Assembly: GCA_965228695.1 (NCBI GenBank)
Contig: CBDDIB010000002.1
Coordinates: 496,001 to 560,000 of the forward strand
From: JAJFJD01 sp965228695
GTDB lineage: Bacteria > Pseudomonadota > Alphaproteobacteria > UBA8366
DNA: 64,000 nt
Reading direction: 5' to 3'
The notes beneath the pieces are model-generated. The model saw nothing but the letters and a program-made list of their open reading frames with translations. It had not been told where the DNA came from and ran no database searches. How positions within the stretch are numbered: position 1 is the stretch's first letter; each line of letters starts with the position of its first letter. The position numbers were made by a program, and so were the translations under genes. Positions 25,501-36,200 of the stretch are shown in pieces.

Positions 25501-25523
25501 ACCGCCGTCGCGTTGTCGGCGGT
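25501..25523 (+). terminator. Hairpin after the FHA gene
   Basis: ACCGCCG and CGGCGGT form a seven-base stem with a nine-base loop 35 bases after the FHA stop. It is followed by CTTACCCC rather than a T-run, so a Rho-independent terminator is possible but imperfect. The rest of the 170-base convergent gap shows nothing else. Confidence 0.4.
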
Positions 25524-25636
25524 CTTACCCCGTTGAGCACCAATAAGATCGCAAAGGCCGTCGTCGTCGTACCGGGCGCTTTCGTGTCGCCGGACATACG
25601 CGACCCGCTCAAGGCCCTTGTTGGGTCACGAATGCG

Positions 25637-26653
25637 TCAACGCCCCTTCGACCGCACGGGCACGCGGTCCGTGTACATCCCGTCCGGCGTTTTCCGTTCG
25701 ACGGTCACCGTGCCGCGCAACCCGTGCCGCAAACGGCCCGCGCCGGGAACCTTGCTGCCGGCGGAGAGGAAGGCGCGGCTGCCGCGCTTGGGCGCGGTGC
25801 GGCGGTGCTCGAACACCAGCTCGCCGTCCCCACCGCGGAGGGTGAACACGAAGGAGTCCCCAACCTCCACGCCGAACACATCGGCCCACAGGTAAACCGT
25901 TTCATCCGTCAGGCCGGTCAACCACGGAAGGAACGTGCCGTTCCGGATCGCTGTCGGGTCTGGCCGATAATTGGAAATGCCGGCGTTGTAGATTTCGACC
26001 GGACGGTAGCGAAGCTGCCGGGCGATTTCGGCCGTCCAGATCGGCGCGGGCGTGCCGCCGCATCCGGCGGACCGGCCAGCGCCAAGGAACGGGTCGATCA
26101 CCGTTCTGTCGTGCTTCGTCTGGAAATGGAGGTGCGGAAAGGTCGTCTTGCCGCTTAGTCCGACCTTGCCCAGCGTTTGACCGCCGGTCACGCGTTGGCC
26201 GCGTTTCACGGCGACCGAGCCGCGCCGCAGGTGACAATATTGCGTGGTCCAGCCGTTGCCGTGATCCAGCAAGACGCCGTTGCCGCATTCGCGCTTGGCA
26301 ATCGATTTCGGATCGATGGCGCGGAGGTTAATGTCCTTCATGCCATCGCGGACCGCTTGCACGACGCCCGGGGCCGCCGCCAGAACCGCAACGCCCCGCC
26401 GCATCGCCGCGTAGTCCCGGACGGCGAAATCGACGCCCTTGTGATCGTCATAGGTCCGCGCGCCACAGGCGAAGTCGCGGATATCCGGCCCGGCGGCCAC
26501 GTCGACATGATAGGCGATCCAACAGTCTTCACCCGGCGTGCAGGCGATCGGCAGTGTCAGCTCGATGCCGGAGGCCGGTGCAGCCCCGGCCATCCCGCCC
26601 AAGACCGCCGCCAGCCATAAAAAGCGCCGCGTCACGAGTCGCTGATCCCGCAT
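25637..26653 (-). CDS. M23-family (LytM) peptidase, secreted
   Basis: A 338-residue protein with a signal peptide (about 1-29, ending PASG) and a LytM/M23 domain near 60-195. Metal-site motifs are HKGVDFAV (H and D) and HLHFQ, and a third conserved histidine precedes in TTQYCHLRRG. Cysteines in the mature part (ACTPGEDCW, FACG, ECG, YCH, GCGG) suggest disulphides, fitting the periplasm. M23 proteins cut peptidoglycan cross-links or act as amidase activators. The last third, about 210-338, has no recognised motif and looks beta-rich. It runs the opposite way to the FHA gene and lies 12 bases after the next gene's... stop side on the same strand as the enolase-superfamily gene. Confidence 0.88.
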   Translation of the reverse strand: MRDQRLVTRRFLWLAAVLGGMAGAAPASGIELTLPIACTPGEDCWIAYHVDVAAGPDIRDFACGARTYDDHKGVDFAVRDYAAMRRGVAVLAAAPGVVQAVRDGMKDINLRAIDPKSIAKRECGNGVLLDHGNGWTTQYCHLRRGSVAVKRGQRVTGGQTLGKVGLSGKTTFPHLHFQTKHDRTVIDPFLGAGRSAGCGGTPAPIWTAEIARQLRYRPVEIYNAGISNYRPDPTAIRNGTFLPWLTGLTDETVYLWADVFGVEVGDSFVFTLRGGDGELVFEHRRTAPKRGSRAFLSAGSKVPGAGRLRHGLRGTVTVERKTPDGMYTDRVPVRSKGR

Positions 26654-26665
26654 GATTTCATTGTT

Positions 26666-27784
26666 CTAACGCAGTTCCGCGACGGCCTTGCTCTTAATCA
26701 GGTCGAAATCGATCTCGGCCCCCAGACCCGGCCCGCCCGGCGCATGCACGAGACCCCGTGCATCCACGTCGACATCAGCGACGAGACCATATTTCTGCGA
26801 CTCGTCGGGCAACAGGACCTCGAAGAATTCGCAATTCTCGACGGCCAGCGCCACATGCAGGTTCGCGACATTGTTCAGCGAGTTGCCGCCGTGATGGATT
26901 TCGAAATTCATGTGGAAGGCTTCGGCGAGATGAGCCGCCTTGACGCAAGCGGTGATGCCGCCCTTCACCGCCACGTCGCCCCGCAGGTAATCGGTCGCCT
27001 GCTGCATGATCCAAGGCGCGTAGCCGGTCAGCCCGCTCGGCGCGTATTCGGTCGCCAGGATCGGAATGCCGAGCAACGCGCGCAGTTTGACGTAGTTGTA
27101 GATATCGTCCTCGGCCAGCGGATCTTCATACCAATAATATCCCATCTCCTCGATCGCCTTGCCGACGCGCAAAGCTTCCGGAAAGTCGTAGGACCAGGTG
27201 GAATCGAGCATCACCGTATAGTCGTCGCCAACCGCCTCGCGCACCGCCCGGCAGATCTCGATATCGAGCCGCCATTGCGTCGGAGGATGGATCTTGTAGG
27301 CGGCCCAGCCACCCGCCTGATGCGCGAGCGCCTGGTCGACATAGGCGCTTTTCTCCTGCAGGACCGGCGAACTGGCATAGGCCGGTATGCTGCTACGCGC
27401 AGCGCCGAGCAGTTGATAAACCGGCAGCCCGGCGATCTTGCCCGCGATATCCCAGAGCGCCACGTCGACGGCCCCGACCGCGCGATAGGTCGTGGCGCGG
27501 AGCCGGCTGCACAGGGCACGGTAGAGGCGTTCGCGGTCGAGCGGATCGGCCCCCACCACCAACGGCTTCAACTGATCGACGAGCGACTGCGCATCGAGCG
27601 TCGCGGGCCGGCTGGCCGCACCGAGAAAGGAATGACCTTCGACGCCTTCGTCGGTCCGAAGGGTCAACAGACCGAGCTGGCTGGTCCCGGCGAACTCCCC
27701 CGTATGCCGCCCATAGGTGGTGGACGGGATGCCCGCCCATTCGAACAGCGTCAGACTGATATCGTCGATCTTCATGGCATTCAC
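26666..27784 (-). CDS. Mandelate racemase/muconate-lactonizing family enzyme
   Basis: A 372-residue member of the enolase superfamily. The N-terminal capping domain is followed by a TIM barrel with metal ligands in VMLDSTWSYD, YWYEDPL and ATEYAPSG. The second-strand catalytic motif reads YKIHPP, that is Lys-x-His rather than the Lys-x-Lys of mandelate racemase, and EIHHGGNS supplies the histidine opposite. These point to an acid-sugar dehydratase or racemase, but substrate is not predictable. The start codon is GTG 27784 with AGGAG nine bases upstream; ATG 27775 is an alternative. It precedes the M23 gene on the same strand by 12 bases. Confidence 0.87.
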   Translation of the reverse strand: MNAMKIDDISLTLFEWAGIPSTTYGRHTGEFAGTSQLGLLTLRTDEGVEGHSFLGAASRPATLDAQSLVDQLKPLVVGADPLDRERLYRALCSRLRATTYRAVGAVDVALWDIAGKIAGLPVYQLLGAARSSIPAYASSPVLQEKSAYVDQALAHQAGGWAAYKIHPPTQWRLDIEICRAVREAVGDDYTVMLDSTWSYDFPEALRVGKAIEEMGYYWYEDPLAEDDIYNYVKLRALLGIPILATEYAPSGLTGYAPWIMQQATDYLRGDVAVKGGITACVKAAHLAEAFHMNFEIHHGGNSLNNVANLHVALAVENCEFFEVLLPDESQKYGLVADVDVDARGLVHAPGGPGLGAEIDFDLIKSKAVAELR

Positions 27785-27847
27785 CGATCCTTTCTCCTCA
27801 GTCTGATCGGCGGCGGCCGGCGGGTCAAAACCCCGACGCCAATTTCC

Positions 27848-28954
27848 CTAGCGCGACCAGAGCTTGATGTTGTCGTAGATGCGGATGTTCACGTTGCCGC
27901 GCATTCCCGGCGTGAGGATCCGCGGCGGATTGTCGATCGAGATCCGCACCGGAACGCGCTCGACCGCGCTGTTGAGCCTCGGCTGGCTGGCCTTGCCGTT
28001 TTCGGCGCCGCCCGTCGTGACCGTGCCGACCTGACGGACGCGGCCGTAGAAATCCTTGAACGGGTACGCCTCGAGATCGATCAGAACCTCCTGCCCGGCG
28101 CGGACATGGCGTATCTGGCTCTCGTCCACATAGGCTTCGATCCAATAGAGTTTGGGATCGTGCAGCATGAGAATGTTGATGCCGTCCTCGACATACTCGC
28201 CCTTGTATCGATGGATCTTGCCGACCATCCCGTCGATCGGGCTGGTGATATGGCGGTGTTTCAGGCGCAGTTCCTGTTTCTTGATCTCATCCCGGATCTT
28301 GTTCTCATGGATGAAGGAGACCTGAATCTTATTGTCGATGACCTGCAGCTGGCGCTTGGTGGCCTTGAACTGCTCGAGTTCCCGCTTGGCGACCGAGATG
28401 CTCGCCCGCAGCAGATCGGCGCGGCCTTCGAGCACCAGCGTCCTGTCCTGTTCGGCAATCAGGACGGATTCGGGCCTGAGTTTCCGGCCGACGAGCACGT
28501 TCGTCCGCGACAGGTCCTTGCGCGCCAGGACCAAGCGGTCGTCGACGGACGCCAGTTCCACTTCCAACGTGCGGATCTTTTCGCGTTGCGTCGCGAGTTT
28601 GGTCCGCAACTCGTCCTCGAAGGCGTCGCGCTCGATTTGCAGCCGCGCGCGATTGCCCTGTTCCAGCGCGAGATCGGTTTCCAGCGCCTTGATGTTCAGC
28701 CGGACGTCGTCATGCTCCAGCGTGACAATCAGCTGACCCTTGGAAACCGGGCTGCCTTCGGCGACGAAAATCTTCTCGATCTTGCCGTCGATCCGGGACG
28801 AAATATTGGTGAATTCGGTCTGGACCCGCACATCGTTTTCGTAAACATGGGTAAACCAATAGAATACTTCGTAAACGAGCAGGACGACCGCACCGACCAG
28901 CACCAAGCCGATCAGGGGTTTGATTTTCGCTTTGAGCGCCGCTTCCGAAATCAT
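27848..28954 (-). CDS. HlyD/EmrA-type membrane fusion protein
   Basis: A 368-residue periplasmic adaptor with one N-terminal membrane helix (about 12-32, PLIGLVLVGAVVLLVYEVFYW), two half-lipoyl segments (ISSRIDGKIEKIFVAEG and ITSPIDGMVGKI) flanking a long coiled coil (about 85-235, rich in Glu/Arg/Leu), and a beta-barrel ending TPGMRGNVNI. This is the EmrA/HlyD layout used by MFS or ABC export systems. Such adaptors need an inner-membrane pump and a TolC-like channel; neither is in the same operon. The MFS gene 29054-30301 is divergent with a 99-base gap, so it may be the partner, though it is an EntS-like MFS rather than an EmrB one. Confidence 0.88.
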   Translation of the reverse strand: MISEAALKAKIKPLIGLVLVGAVVLLVYEVFYWFTHVYENDVRVQTEFTNISSRIDGKIEKIFVAEGSPVSKGQLIVTLEHDDVRLNIKALETDLALEQGNRARLQIERDAFEDELRTKLATQREKIRTLEVELASVDDRLVLARKDLSRTNVLVGRKLRPESVLIAEQDRTLVLEGRADLLRASISVAKRELEQFKATKRQLQVIDNKIQVSFIHENKIRDEIKKQELRLKHRHITSPIDGMVGKIHRYKGEYVEDGINILMLHDPKLYWIEAYVDESQIRHVRAGQEVLIDLEAYPFKDFYGRVRQVGTVTTGGAENGKASQPRLNSAVERVPVRISIDNPPRILTPGMRGNVNIRIYDNIKLWSR

Positions 28955-29053
28955 CTTGTCGGTTGAAACCGCTGTCCGTTTCCGTCCTTACGGGAGTCAG
29001 CCTATCGTGCACGGGATTGCCCGTCGACTTCAGCCTGCCGGACACCCCCGCCC

Positions 29054-30301
29054 GTGAGCACGGACAGCGCCGCCACGCCGGCGAAAAGCGGGGTTCCGGC
29101 GCTGCTCACCGACCCGAATTACCTGCGCATCTGGTTCGTCGGCGCCCTGACCGGGTTCATCCGGTGGTTCCAACTGCTCGCCCTCGGCGTCTACACGTTC
29201 GAGATAACCGACTCGCCCTTCCTGGTTTCGCTCGTGCCGATGCTCTGGGGATTGCCGCTCACCTTCGGCGGCCCGATCATCGGCGGCATCGCCGACCGCG
29301 TGAACCGCAAGGCCTTTCTCATCGGCGGTATCGCCATGATTCTGACCGTCGCGGCGGCCATGGCCTTCCTCGCCCATACCGGCGAGCTGGCCTTCGGACA
29401 TATCGCGGTTGCGTCGGTTTTCAGCGGGCTGTTCTGGGCAACGGACCTGCCGCTGCGCCGCCGCCTTATCGGCGATGTCGCGGGCCCGAACCTCGCGGCC
29501 GCGATGAGCCTCGATTCGGCGACGAACAGCGCCACCCGCATGCTCGGCCCCTTCATCGGCGGGGTGATGTTGCAATGGTTCGGGATCGTCGGCGTCTATG
29601 CGCTGAGCACCGTCGTCTACATCACCGCGTTGCTGCTGATTTTCTGGGTGCGCCTTCCGGCGCAGACGATCAGTACGGTCACGCCATCTTTGATCCGCGA
29701 CCTCGCCGCGGGCATCCGCTTCGCCCTCGAGAATTGGGAGTTACGGCGCGTGCTGGCGGTCACGATCGTCATCAACATTTTCGGCTTTCCGTTCACGTCC
29801 ATGATCCCGATCCTGGGACGGGAACAGCTCGGCCTTACGCCGTCGCTCGTCGGATTCCTGTCGAGTCTTGAAGGCGCGGGCGCTTTCGCTGCCGGCATGG
29901 CGCTCGCCGTGATCGCGAAACCAGCCTATTACGGTAGAATCTTCGTCGGCGGCGCCACCGGGTGCCTCGCCGCGATTCTCTATCTCGGGATTCTCGCCGC
30001 GGTCGCCGGCGGGCCGCACCATTCCTTCATCGCGGCATCCGTGACGCTGACCGCGATCGGTGTCGCCATGGCCGGCTTCGCATCGATGCAAAGCACCCTG
30101 ACATATTTGAACGCCTCGGCGGAATACCGCAGCCGCGTGATGGGAGTCTTGGCACTTTGTATCGGGACCGGCCCGTTGGGTTTCCTCAATATCGGCTGGC
30201 TTGCCGAGAGTTTCGGACTGCCGACAGCACTCATGGTCATGGCGGCGGAAGGCCTGTTTGCCATGCTGCTGCTGTGGTACTGGGGCGTGCTCAAGCGCTA
30301 G
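29054..30301 (+). CDS. MFS transporter (MFS_3/EntS-like)
   Basis: A 415-residue major facilitator with about twelve helices. The loop between helices 2 and 3 has GGIADRVNRKAFLIGG, a variant of the MFS signature, and FWATDLPLRRRLIGDV in the middle resembles the MFS_3 group to which the enterobactin exporter EntS belongs. The start is GTG 29054, after the divergent HlyD-type adaptor, which suggests the two are co-regulated. It most likely exports a small hydrophobic or siderophore-like compound, but there is no siderophore cluster in view. Convergent with the monooxygenase gene. Confidence 0.88.
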   Translation: MSTDSAATPAKSGVPALLTDPNYLRIWFVGALTGFIRWFQLLALGVYTFEITDSPFLVSLVPMLWGLPLTFGGPIIGGIADRVNRKAFLIGGIAMILTVAAAMAFLAHTGELAFGHIAVASVFSGLFWATDLPLRRRLIGDVAGPNLAAAMSLDSATNSATRMLGPFIGGVMLQWFGIVGVYALSTVVYITALLLIFWVRLPAQTISTVTPSLIRDLAAGIRFALENWELRRVLAVTIVINIFGFPFTSMIPILGREQLGLTPSLVGFLSSLEGAGAFAAGMALAVIAKPAYYGRIFVGGATGCLAAILYLGILAAVAGGPHHSFIAASVTLTAIGVAMAGFASMQSTLTYLNASAEYRSRVMGVLALCIGTGPLGFLNIGWLAESFGLPTALMVMAAEGLFAMLLLWYWGVLKR

Positions 30302-30331
30302 CGCCTGGGCGCAAGTCCAGCGAATGCTCCT

Positions 30332-31357
30332 CTACTTGAACGCCGGCATAACCTCCTCGGCGAACAGCTTCATCGATTTCAGTACCTGGTCCTGGCTGAG
30401 ATCACCGAACCAGCAGCTCGCGTTGAAATGATCGATCTGCATCGCGTCGCGGATTTCCTCGAGCCGGGCGATGCAGGTTGTCGGCGTGCCGATGACGAAA
30501 TACCGTTCGAGCAGTTCCTCGGTGCTCGGCTCCTTGTCGAAGGGCACCGCGATCGCGCGGCCCTTCTCGACCCGCTGCAAGCCCTGGCGCAGGCTGAGCG
30601 TCACCCGCATGTTCCAGCGCGCCTGCTCGACGATTTCCGGCAGTTCGGATTCGTCATGCGTGACATAGACCGGACGCTGCGTGCTGACCCGGATCTTCGA
30701 TTTCACCGCCGTGTCGGTGATCGTCTCATCGAAGGCTTTGCGGAACTCGCGCAGCCGTTCGATCGGCACGCCGAATCCGCCCGACACCAGGTTGAACCCG
30801 CGCTTGGCGGTCGCGATGATCGACTCGGCGCTCTGGCCGACGACCCAAATCGGCGGATGCGGGTCCTGCTTCGGGGTCGGGAACACGCTGGTCTCGTCGA
30901 ACTTGTAATGCTTGCCGTCATAGCCGAACGGCTCGCCCTTGAACGCCGCGAGCAGGATATCGACGCCTTCCTCGAACCGTTCGCGGCTTTCATCCAAAGT
31001 ATGGCCCAAACGCTCGAACTCGTAGGGCTGATATCCCCGGCCGAGCCCCACATCGAGCCGGCCGCCGCTCAGCAGGTCGGCGGTGGCGATTTCCTCCGCG
31101 ACGATGAGCGGATGATGCAGCGGCAGCACGACCACGGCCGAGCCGACCCGGATACGTTCGGTCTTGCCCGCAAGATGGGTCGCGTATTGCAGCGGCCGCG
31201 ACAGATACCCGTAGGTGGAGAAGTGATGCTCGGCGCACCAGATGCTTTCGAAGCCGAGTTCGTCGGCGGTTTGCGCGATTTCGGTGCCGCGCGCGAAGAT
31301 TTCTTCCGGGCTTCGCGCCGTCGGCGTCTGCAGCAGCAGAAAGGTTCCGAAATCCAT
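30332..31357 (-). CDS. Luciferase-like (LLM) flavin-dependent monooxygenase
   Basis: A 341-residue TIM-barrel oxygenase of the bacterial luciferase superfamily. The N-terminus MDFGTFLLLQTP, the segment GFESIWCAEHHF (35-46), RIRVGSAVVVLPLHHP and GGRLDVGLGRGY are the standard family blocks that bind FMNH2. Such two-component monooxygenases use flavin from a separate reductase and oxidise aldehydes, sulphonates, alkanes or xenobiotics. AAGGGAG stands just upstream of ATG 31357. It is divergent from the GMC oxidoreductase across 226 bases carrying repeated TGCAT words. Substrate unknown. Confidence 0.9.
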   Translation of the reverse strand: MDFGTFLLLQTPTARSPEEIFARGTEIAQTADELGFESIWCAEHHFSTYGYLSRPLQYATHLAGKTERIRVGSAVVVLPLHHPLIVAEEIATADLLSGGRLDVGLGRGYQPYEFERLGHTLDESRERFEEGVDILLAAFKGEPFGYDGKHYKFDETSVFPTPKQDPHPPIWVVGQSAESIIATAKRGFNLVSGGFGVPIERLREFRKAFDETITDTAVKSKIRVSTQRPVYVTHDESELPEIVEQARWNMRVTLSLRQGLQRVEKGRAIAVPFDKEPSTEELLERYFVIGTPTTCIARLEEIRDAMQIDHFNASCWFGDLSQDQVLKSMKLFAEEVMPAFK

Positions 31358-31492
31358 GAATGTCTCCCTTGGATATGGTCACGACAGAAGGCAGCAGGGC
31401 AAGCGGAGACGGAAGGTTTCCAACCGCATGCCACCGCAATACCCTTGTACCAAAGATTGAAGATTTCTCGCAAAATCCAACCGCCGCGGAAC

Positions 31493-31524
31493 TGCATAAC
31501 ACCGCAAGCTGCATGAAATTGCAT
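31493..31524. repeat. Three TGCAT words in a divergent promoter region
   Basis: TGCAT occurs at 31493, 31510 and 31520 between the luciferase-like and GMC genes. The last two are ten bases apart, about one helical turn, as in an operator for a dimeric regulator. Short words can recur by chance, so this is tentative. Confidence 0.25.
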
Positions 31525-31583
31525 GCCGCGCTATTCTACCGGAGCGTCGAATAAGAAACCGGGTAAGGGGAGAGACTCTCACT

Positions 31584-33224
31584 ATGGAAGCGAAAACCTA
31601 TGACTTCATCGTCGTCGGGGCCGGGTCGGCCGGGTCGGTGCTGGCGAACCGCCTGAGCGCCGGCGGCGATTATCGCGTGCTGTGCCTGGAGGCCGGCACC
31701 GAAGGGTCGAATTACATCTGGTCCCGCATTCCCATCGGCGTCGCCAAACTGATCGACAACCCGGCGGTCAACTGGTGTTACAGCTCCGAGCCCGACGACG
31801 GCAGCGGCCAGCGCCGGATCGAGGTGCCGCGCGGCAAGATGCTCGGCGGGTCGAGTTCGATCAACGGCATGGTCTTCGTGCGCGGCCAGCGGCAGGATTA
31901 CGACCATTGGGCTCAGCTCGGCAACCGGGGCTGGAGCTATCAGGACGTACTGCCGCTGTTCAAGAAGATGGAATCCTATGAAGGCGGGTCGGACGAATTC
32001 CGCGGCCGCGACGGGTTGCTGAAGGTGACCGACTCCCCGCAGATCACGCCCTTCTTCGAGAAGCTCATCCAGTCGGCGGAGAATATCGGTATCAAGCGGA
32101 ACCCGGACTACAACGGCGCGGAGCAGGAAGGCATCGCCATGACCCAGGCGACGATCAACAAGGGCCGCCGGCAAAGCACCGCCTACTGCTATCTCGACCC
32201 CGCCCGCGGCCGGCCGAACCTGACAATCGAGACCGGCGCGATGGCGTCGTCGCTCATCCTGGACGGCAAACGCTGCGTCGGCGTGCGCTACACCGTCGAC
32301 GGCGAACCGCGGGAAGCGCGGGCGACGCGCGAAGTCATCGTCAGTTCCGGGTCGATCAACTCGCCCAAGCTGCTGGAACTGTCCGGCATCGGCCAGCCCG
32401 ACCTTTTGAAGAAACACGGCATCGACGTGCAGCATGAACTGCCGGGCGTCGGCGAAAACCTGCGCGACCACTATTCGCCGCGCATGCGCTTCTCGATCAC
32501 GGAGAAAGACGCCACCTTCAACGATAAAGGGCGCGGGTGGAAGCTCGTCCGCGAAGTCATGAACTACGCTTTCACGCGGAAAGGGTTCATGGCGATGTCG
32601 TCGGTGCCGATCCGCATGTATTTCCGCACCCGCGAGGGGTTGGAGTCGCCGGATGCGACGATTTCCGTCATGCCGTTCCTCGCCGAGCGGGTCAACCGCG
32701 AACGGCGGATCGCCCGCGACCGCGGCGTGACCATGAACATCAACGTGCTGCGGTCGGACAGCCGGGGCAGCATCCATATCAAATCGGCCGACCCGGCCGA
32801 ACCGCCCGCGATCAACTTCAACTTTCTGTCCTCGGAACTCGACCGGACCGGCGTAATCACCGCCATGCGCAAGGGCCGCGAACTGATGGCCGCCCCGCCG
32901 GTCTCGGACATCGTCGGCGAGGAACTCGCACCCGGCCCGGCCTGTCAGACCGACGAGGAACTGCTGGAGTGGGTCCGCAACAACGCCGAGACGACCTACC
33001 ACCCGGTCGGCACTTGCAAGATGGGACAGGACGCGATGGCGGTGGTCGACGACCAACTGCGGGTCCACGGCATCGAGAGCCTGCGCGTCGCCGACGCGTC
33101 GATCATGCCGACGCTGACCTCGGGCAACACCAACGCGCCGTCGATCATGATCGGTGAGAAATGTTCGGTGATGGTCTTGGCGGCGGCGGAGGCTGAGGGT
33201 GCGAAAACCCAAGCGGCGGCGTGA
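31584..33224 (+). CDS. GMC-family FAD oxidoreductase (choline/alcohol dehydrogenase-like)
   Basis: A 546-residue GMC oxidoreductase. FAD binding is by VVGAGSAGSVLANRLS near the start with LCLEAGTEGS as the second element. MLGGSSSINGMVFVRGQRQDYDHW is the GMC signature 1 region, GSINSPKLLELSGIG is signature 2, and YHPVGTCKMG carries the C-terminal catalytic histidine. This matches BetA-like alcohol dehydrogenases, which make aldehydes from choline, polyethylene glycol or other alcohols. No betaine aldehyde dehydrogenase is adjacent, so choline is not favoured. AGGGGAGA precedes the start by about ten bases. Confidence 0.92.
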   Translation: MEAKTYDFIVVGAGSAGSVLANRLSAGGDYRVLCLEAGTEGSNYIWSRIPIGVAKLIDNPAVNWCYSSEPDDGSGQRRIEVPRGKMLGGSSSINGMVFVRGQRQDYDHWAQLGNRGWSYQDVLPLFKKMESYEGGSDEFRGRDGLLKVTDSPQITPFFEKLIQSAENIGIKRNPDYNGAEQEGIAMTQATINKGRRQSTAYCYLDPARGRPNLTIETGAMASSLILDGKRCVGVRYTVDGEPREARATREVIVSSGSINSPKLLELSGIGQPDLLKKHGIDVQHELPGVGENLRDHYSPRMRFSITEKDATFNDKGRGWKLVREVMNYAFTRKGFMAMSSVPIRMYFRTREGLESPDATISVMPFLAERVNRERRIARDRGVTMNINVLRSDSRGSIHIKSADPAEPPAINFNFLSSELDRTGVITAMRKGRELMAAPPVSDIVGEELAPGPACQTDEELLEWVRNNAETTYHPVGTCKMGQDAMAVVDDQLRVHGIESLRVADASIMPTLTSGNTNAPSIMIGEKCSVMVLAAAEAEGAKTQAAA

Positions 33225-33233
33225 TATCGAGCG

Positions 33234-36200
33234 TTAGTAGTCCAGCTTGAACTTCACGCCGGTTTCCGACGCACCGCTTTGCCGCACGTTGCTGTCGACC
33301 GAGATGTTGGGGGTGATTTCCACTTCCACGCCGACCGAGGAGGATTCCGGCGTGATCCCCTGTTTCACCCCGACATAGACGCCGTCCGTCACGTATTTTC
33401 CCACATTCAAGGCCGGCGACGCGTCGGACCCCGTGCCGTCCGATTCCACCCGCAGAACATCCACGCCCAGGGTCTTGCGCGCGAAGTCCATGACACCGCC
33501 GCCCCCGCCGCCGGACAGTTCCGCCAGCGCCGCCGCCAGCTGCACCGCCTCGATCGGGCTCAATCCGGCCGCGCTCTTATTGAACAGCATCTTCGCGATG
33601 ATCTCGTCCTGCGGCAGATCGGGTACCGACGAGAAAGTGATTTTTGGGTTGGCGACCGGCCCGGCAATCCGGACCGTGGTTTCCAGGTCGTCGCCGCTGT
33701 GGATCGCCACGACGTCGATCTCCGCGCTGATCTCGTCGCCCGGCGGCAAGGTGACCGTGCCGCTGTCGAGCTTGAAGGTCTTACCGACGACGCTGACCTG
33801 ACCGCGCACCAATTCCAGCTTGCCGTCCGCCTTTGGTTCGGCGGCTGTGCCCGATATCTTGACCGTGCCGCCCCATTCCGAATCCAGACCCCGGCCACGC
33901 ACGAAGACACGCCGCGGCAAATTCACCAGGACATCGAGATCGATGTCGGGCGGCGGCGCGGCGCCGCGGCGGTCGGCGCTGACGACACGCGTGCCGGCCG
34001 GTCCGTTGATCTCCGTGACGTCCAACTCGACCACGGTCGGCGGCAACTGGTCGATGAGCTGAATCTCGACGCCGGTGGTGGTCACCGTTCCCGCGACCTT
34101 GGATTTCTCGGCGGTCCCCGACACCGTAATTTCGGCATTCGTGGCGGCGGTCACGTCGTCGCGCCGCACCACGGTGAAATCGTTGAGCGTGGTGCGGATG
34201 TCGAAAGGGAATTTCTGTTTGGGGTCGACCGTCGCGCCGCCGGTGATCTCCATCGACCCCTTGCCGCCGTCGGTGGCGGAGAATTGCTGAATCTTGAGTT
34301 TGTCGCCCGCCAACACGACGTCGAGCGTCAACGCGTCCAATACCGTCCCGGACAGCAGGTTTTCGTACCGTCCGTTCGCCAGCGTCACCTTGCCGTCGAC
34401 CTTCGGTGTACCGACGGTGCCGGCCAACCGGATATCCACCGACGAGTCGCCCGCGAGGCGATGCATGTCAAGCGGCAGATACGGCCAGACCTCGGCAATG
34501 TCGCCGCGCCAAACGGCTTCGCCGGAGAGCTTCTCCGACGGCGGCAGGTCCATCGTCATTGCGACCGGGTCGAAGCGGAGCGGCAGATTCGCCCGTACCG
34601 AGGCCTGCAGCGATTTCGAGGCGCTGATCGTCCCGTCGACCGCCGCCCGGTTATCCCTCCAATCCGCCGTGACGGCGAGCGAGAGCGCCTGATCCTTCGG
34701 TGCGCTGGCGAGGCGGATGCCCTTGCCGTTTATCCGGCCGGTCCCGCGCAATTTCGCGAGCGGGCCGTCGATCTTGACATCGCCGTCCAGACTTCCGGCG
34801 ATGTCGGTATTCAGAAACGGCCGCAGGACGCCGAGCGGAAAGGCTTGCAGCGATGCATCCGCCTTCAATCGGTCGGGCCCCGCCTTCGCAGCGGCGGTGA
34901 TCCGGCCGTTACCGAAACCGAGGTCCAGCGTATCGACCGTGACGTCCGCTTCGCCAAGCGCCACCACGAGCGGCTTGTTCAACTTGACCGGCCGGCCCAA
35001 GATCGTGCCGGCAAGCCGCGTCAGGCGCGACCGCAGGCGTTCCGCGCCGCGCTCGATCCGGCCGCGCAATTTCAGCGACAGGTCGCCATGCCATTTGCCG
35101 TTGACCGACGCATTAACGTCGGCCTTCGCCGGAACACCGGTTGCCTTGACCTCCGCCCGCGCAATCGATCCTTCGGGCGCCTTCACGTCCCTGACCCGCA
35201 GCGTGACCGTGCCGAACTGCTTCTCCATGAGGTCGGACGACGTCGCGTCGAGGGAGAGCGACGCGGCGCTCAACGATGCCTGGTCAGGCCGAGTCAACGA
35301 AATATCGCGAAGGCGCGTGACGAGATCGGCGGCCTGCTTGCCGCCCTTATCCGCGAGTGCCAGCCGCACGGTGCCGGCGGCGTTTCCTTGAATGCCCGCC
35401 AGCGCGAGCCAGGGCCGCAGCGCCTTCATGTCGAGTTTCAGGTCGCCGCGAACCGGCGCACCGTCCAACGGCACTACCGCCTTACCGTTTCCGCCGATGC
35501 CGGGTCCGTTCAGGGTGAAGGCCGTTATGTCGAAAGCCTTCTCCTGCATCTTGAACGCGGTCGAAGCACGTGTATCGCCGGCCGGCATCTTGGCCTTCAG
35601 GTCGATCGTGCCGGCCGCCGCCTCGGCCGTCTCCGTGACCTGATAGGCAACCGACAGATCGCTGATGACGGATCCCTCGACATCCACGCGGTCCACGGAC
35701 AGCCGGCCCGTGGTTCCCGGATTGGCTGCGGGACCCGACACCACACCCTTGATGCGGATCGGGCTCGCCCGCACCGGGGCTTCCACCGCCGCGGCGACCG
35801 CATCGGGCGTCTTGATCACCAAATCGTAGTCGGCATCCACGGTGGCGAAAGCTTCGGTCACCTTCGCCGCCGCCGTCAGTTGCGCGCCCACCGCGTCGAT
35901 CACGGCGTCAGCCACGGTGAGACGGTCCCCGGCGTAGTCGATCTTCGCCTTGATCGTCGTATCGCCACCGACGAGGGCGCGCAACGCCGGATCATCGAGC
36001 TTCAGGCCGGCGATCTGTCCCGACAGCTCGACCCGCGCCGACTCACCGAACGCCTTGACCGTAACCGGCGCGCGGAGCATGGCACTCCCGGACATCGGCA
36101 TCCCGGCCAGCGCGCCGACGCCGGCGAGATCACCGATCTGCAAATTCGCCGTCAAATTCGCATCGCCGGTATCGAGCGCCACCTTGCCGGCGACGGACGC

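Noticed and set aside
25485..25625. A second PP2C-like C-terminus (reading TADNATAVRIGI) on the minus strand in the FHA/M23 gap
   Set aside because: It has no start codon and its diagnostic part coincides with the hairpin at 25501-25523, so the resemblance is better explained by the palindrome.
26744..28966. A 740-codon plus-strand frame across the enolase-superfamily and HlyD genes
   Set aside because: It is antisense to two well-supported genes and shows no family motif.
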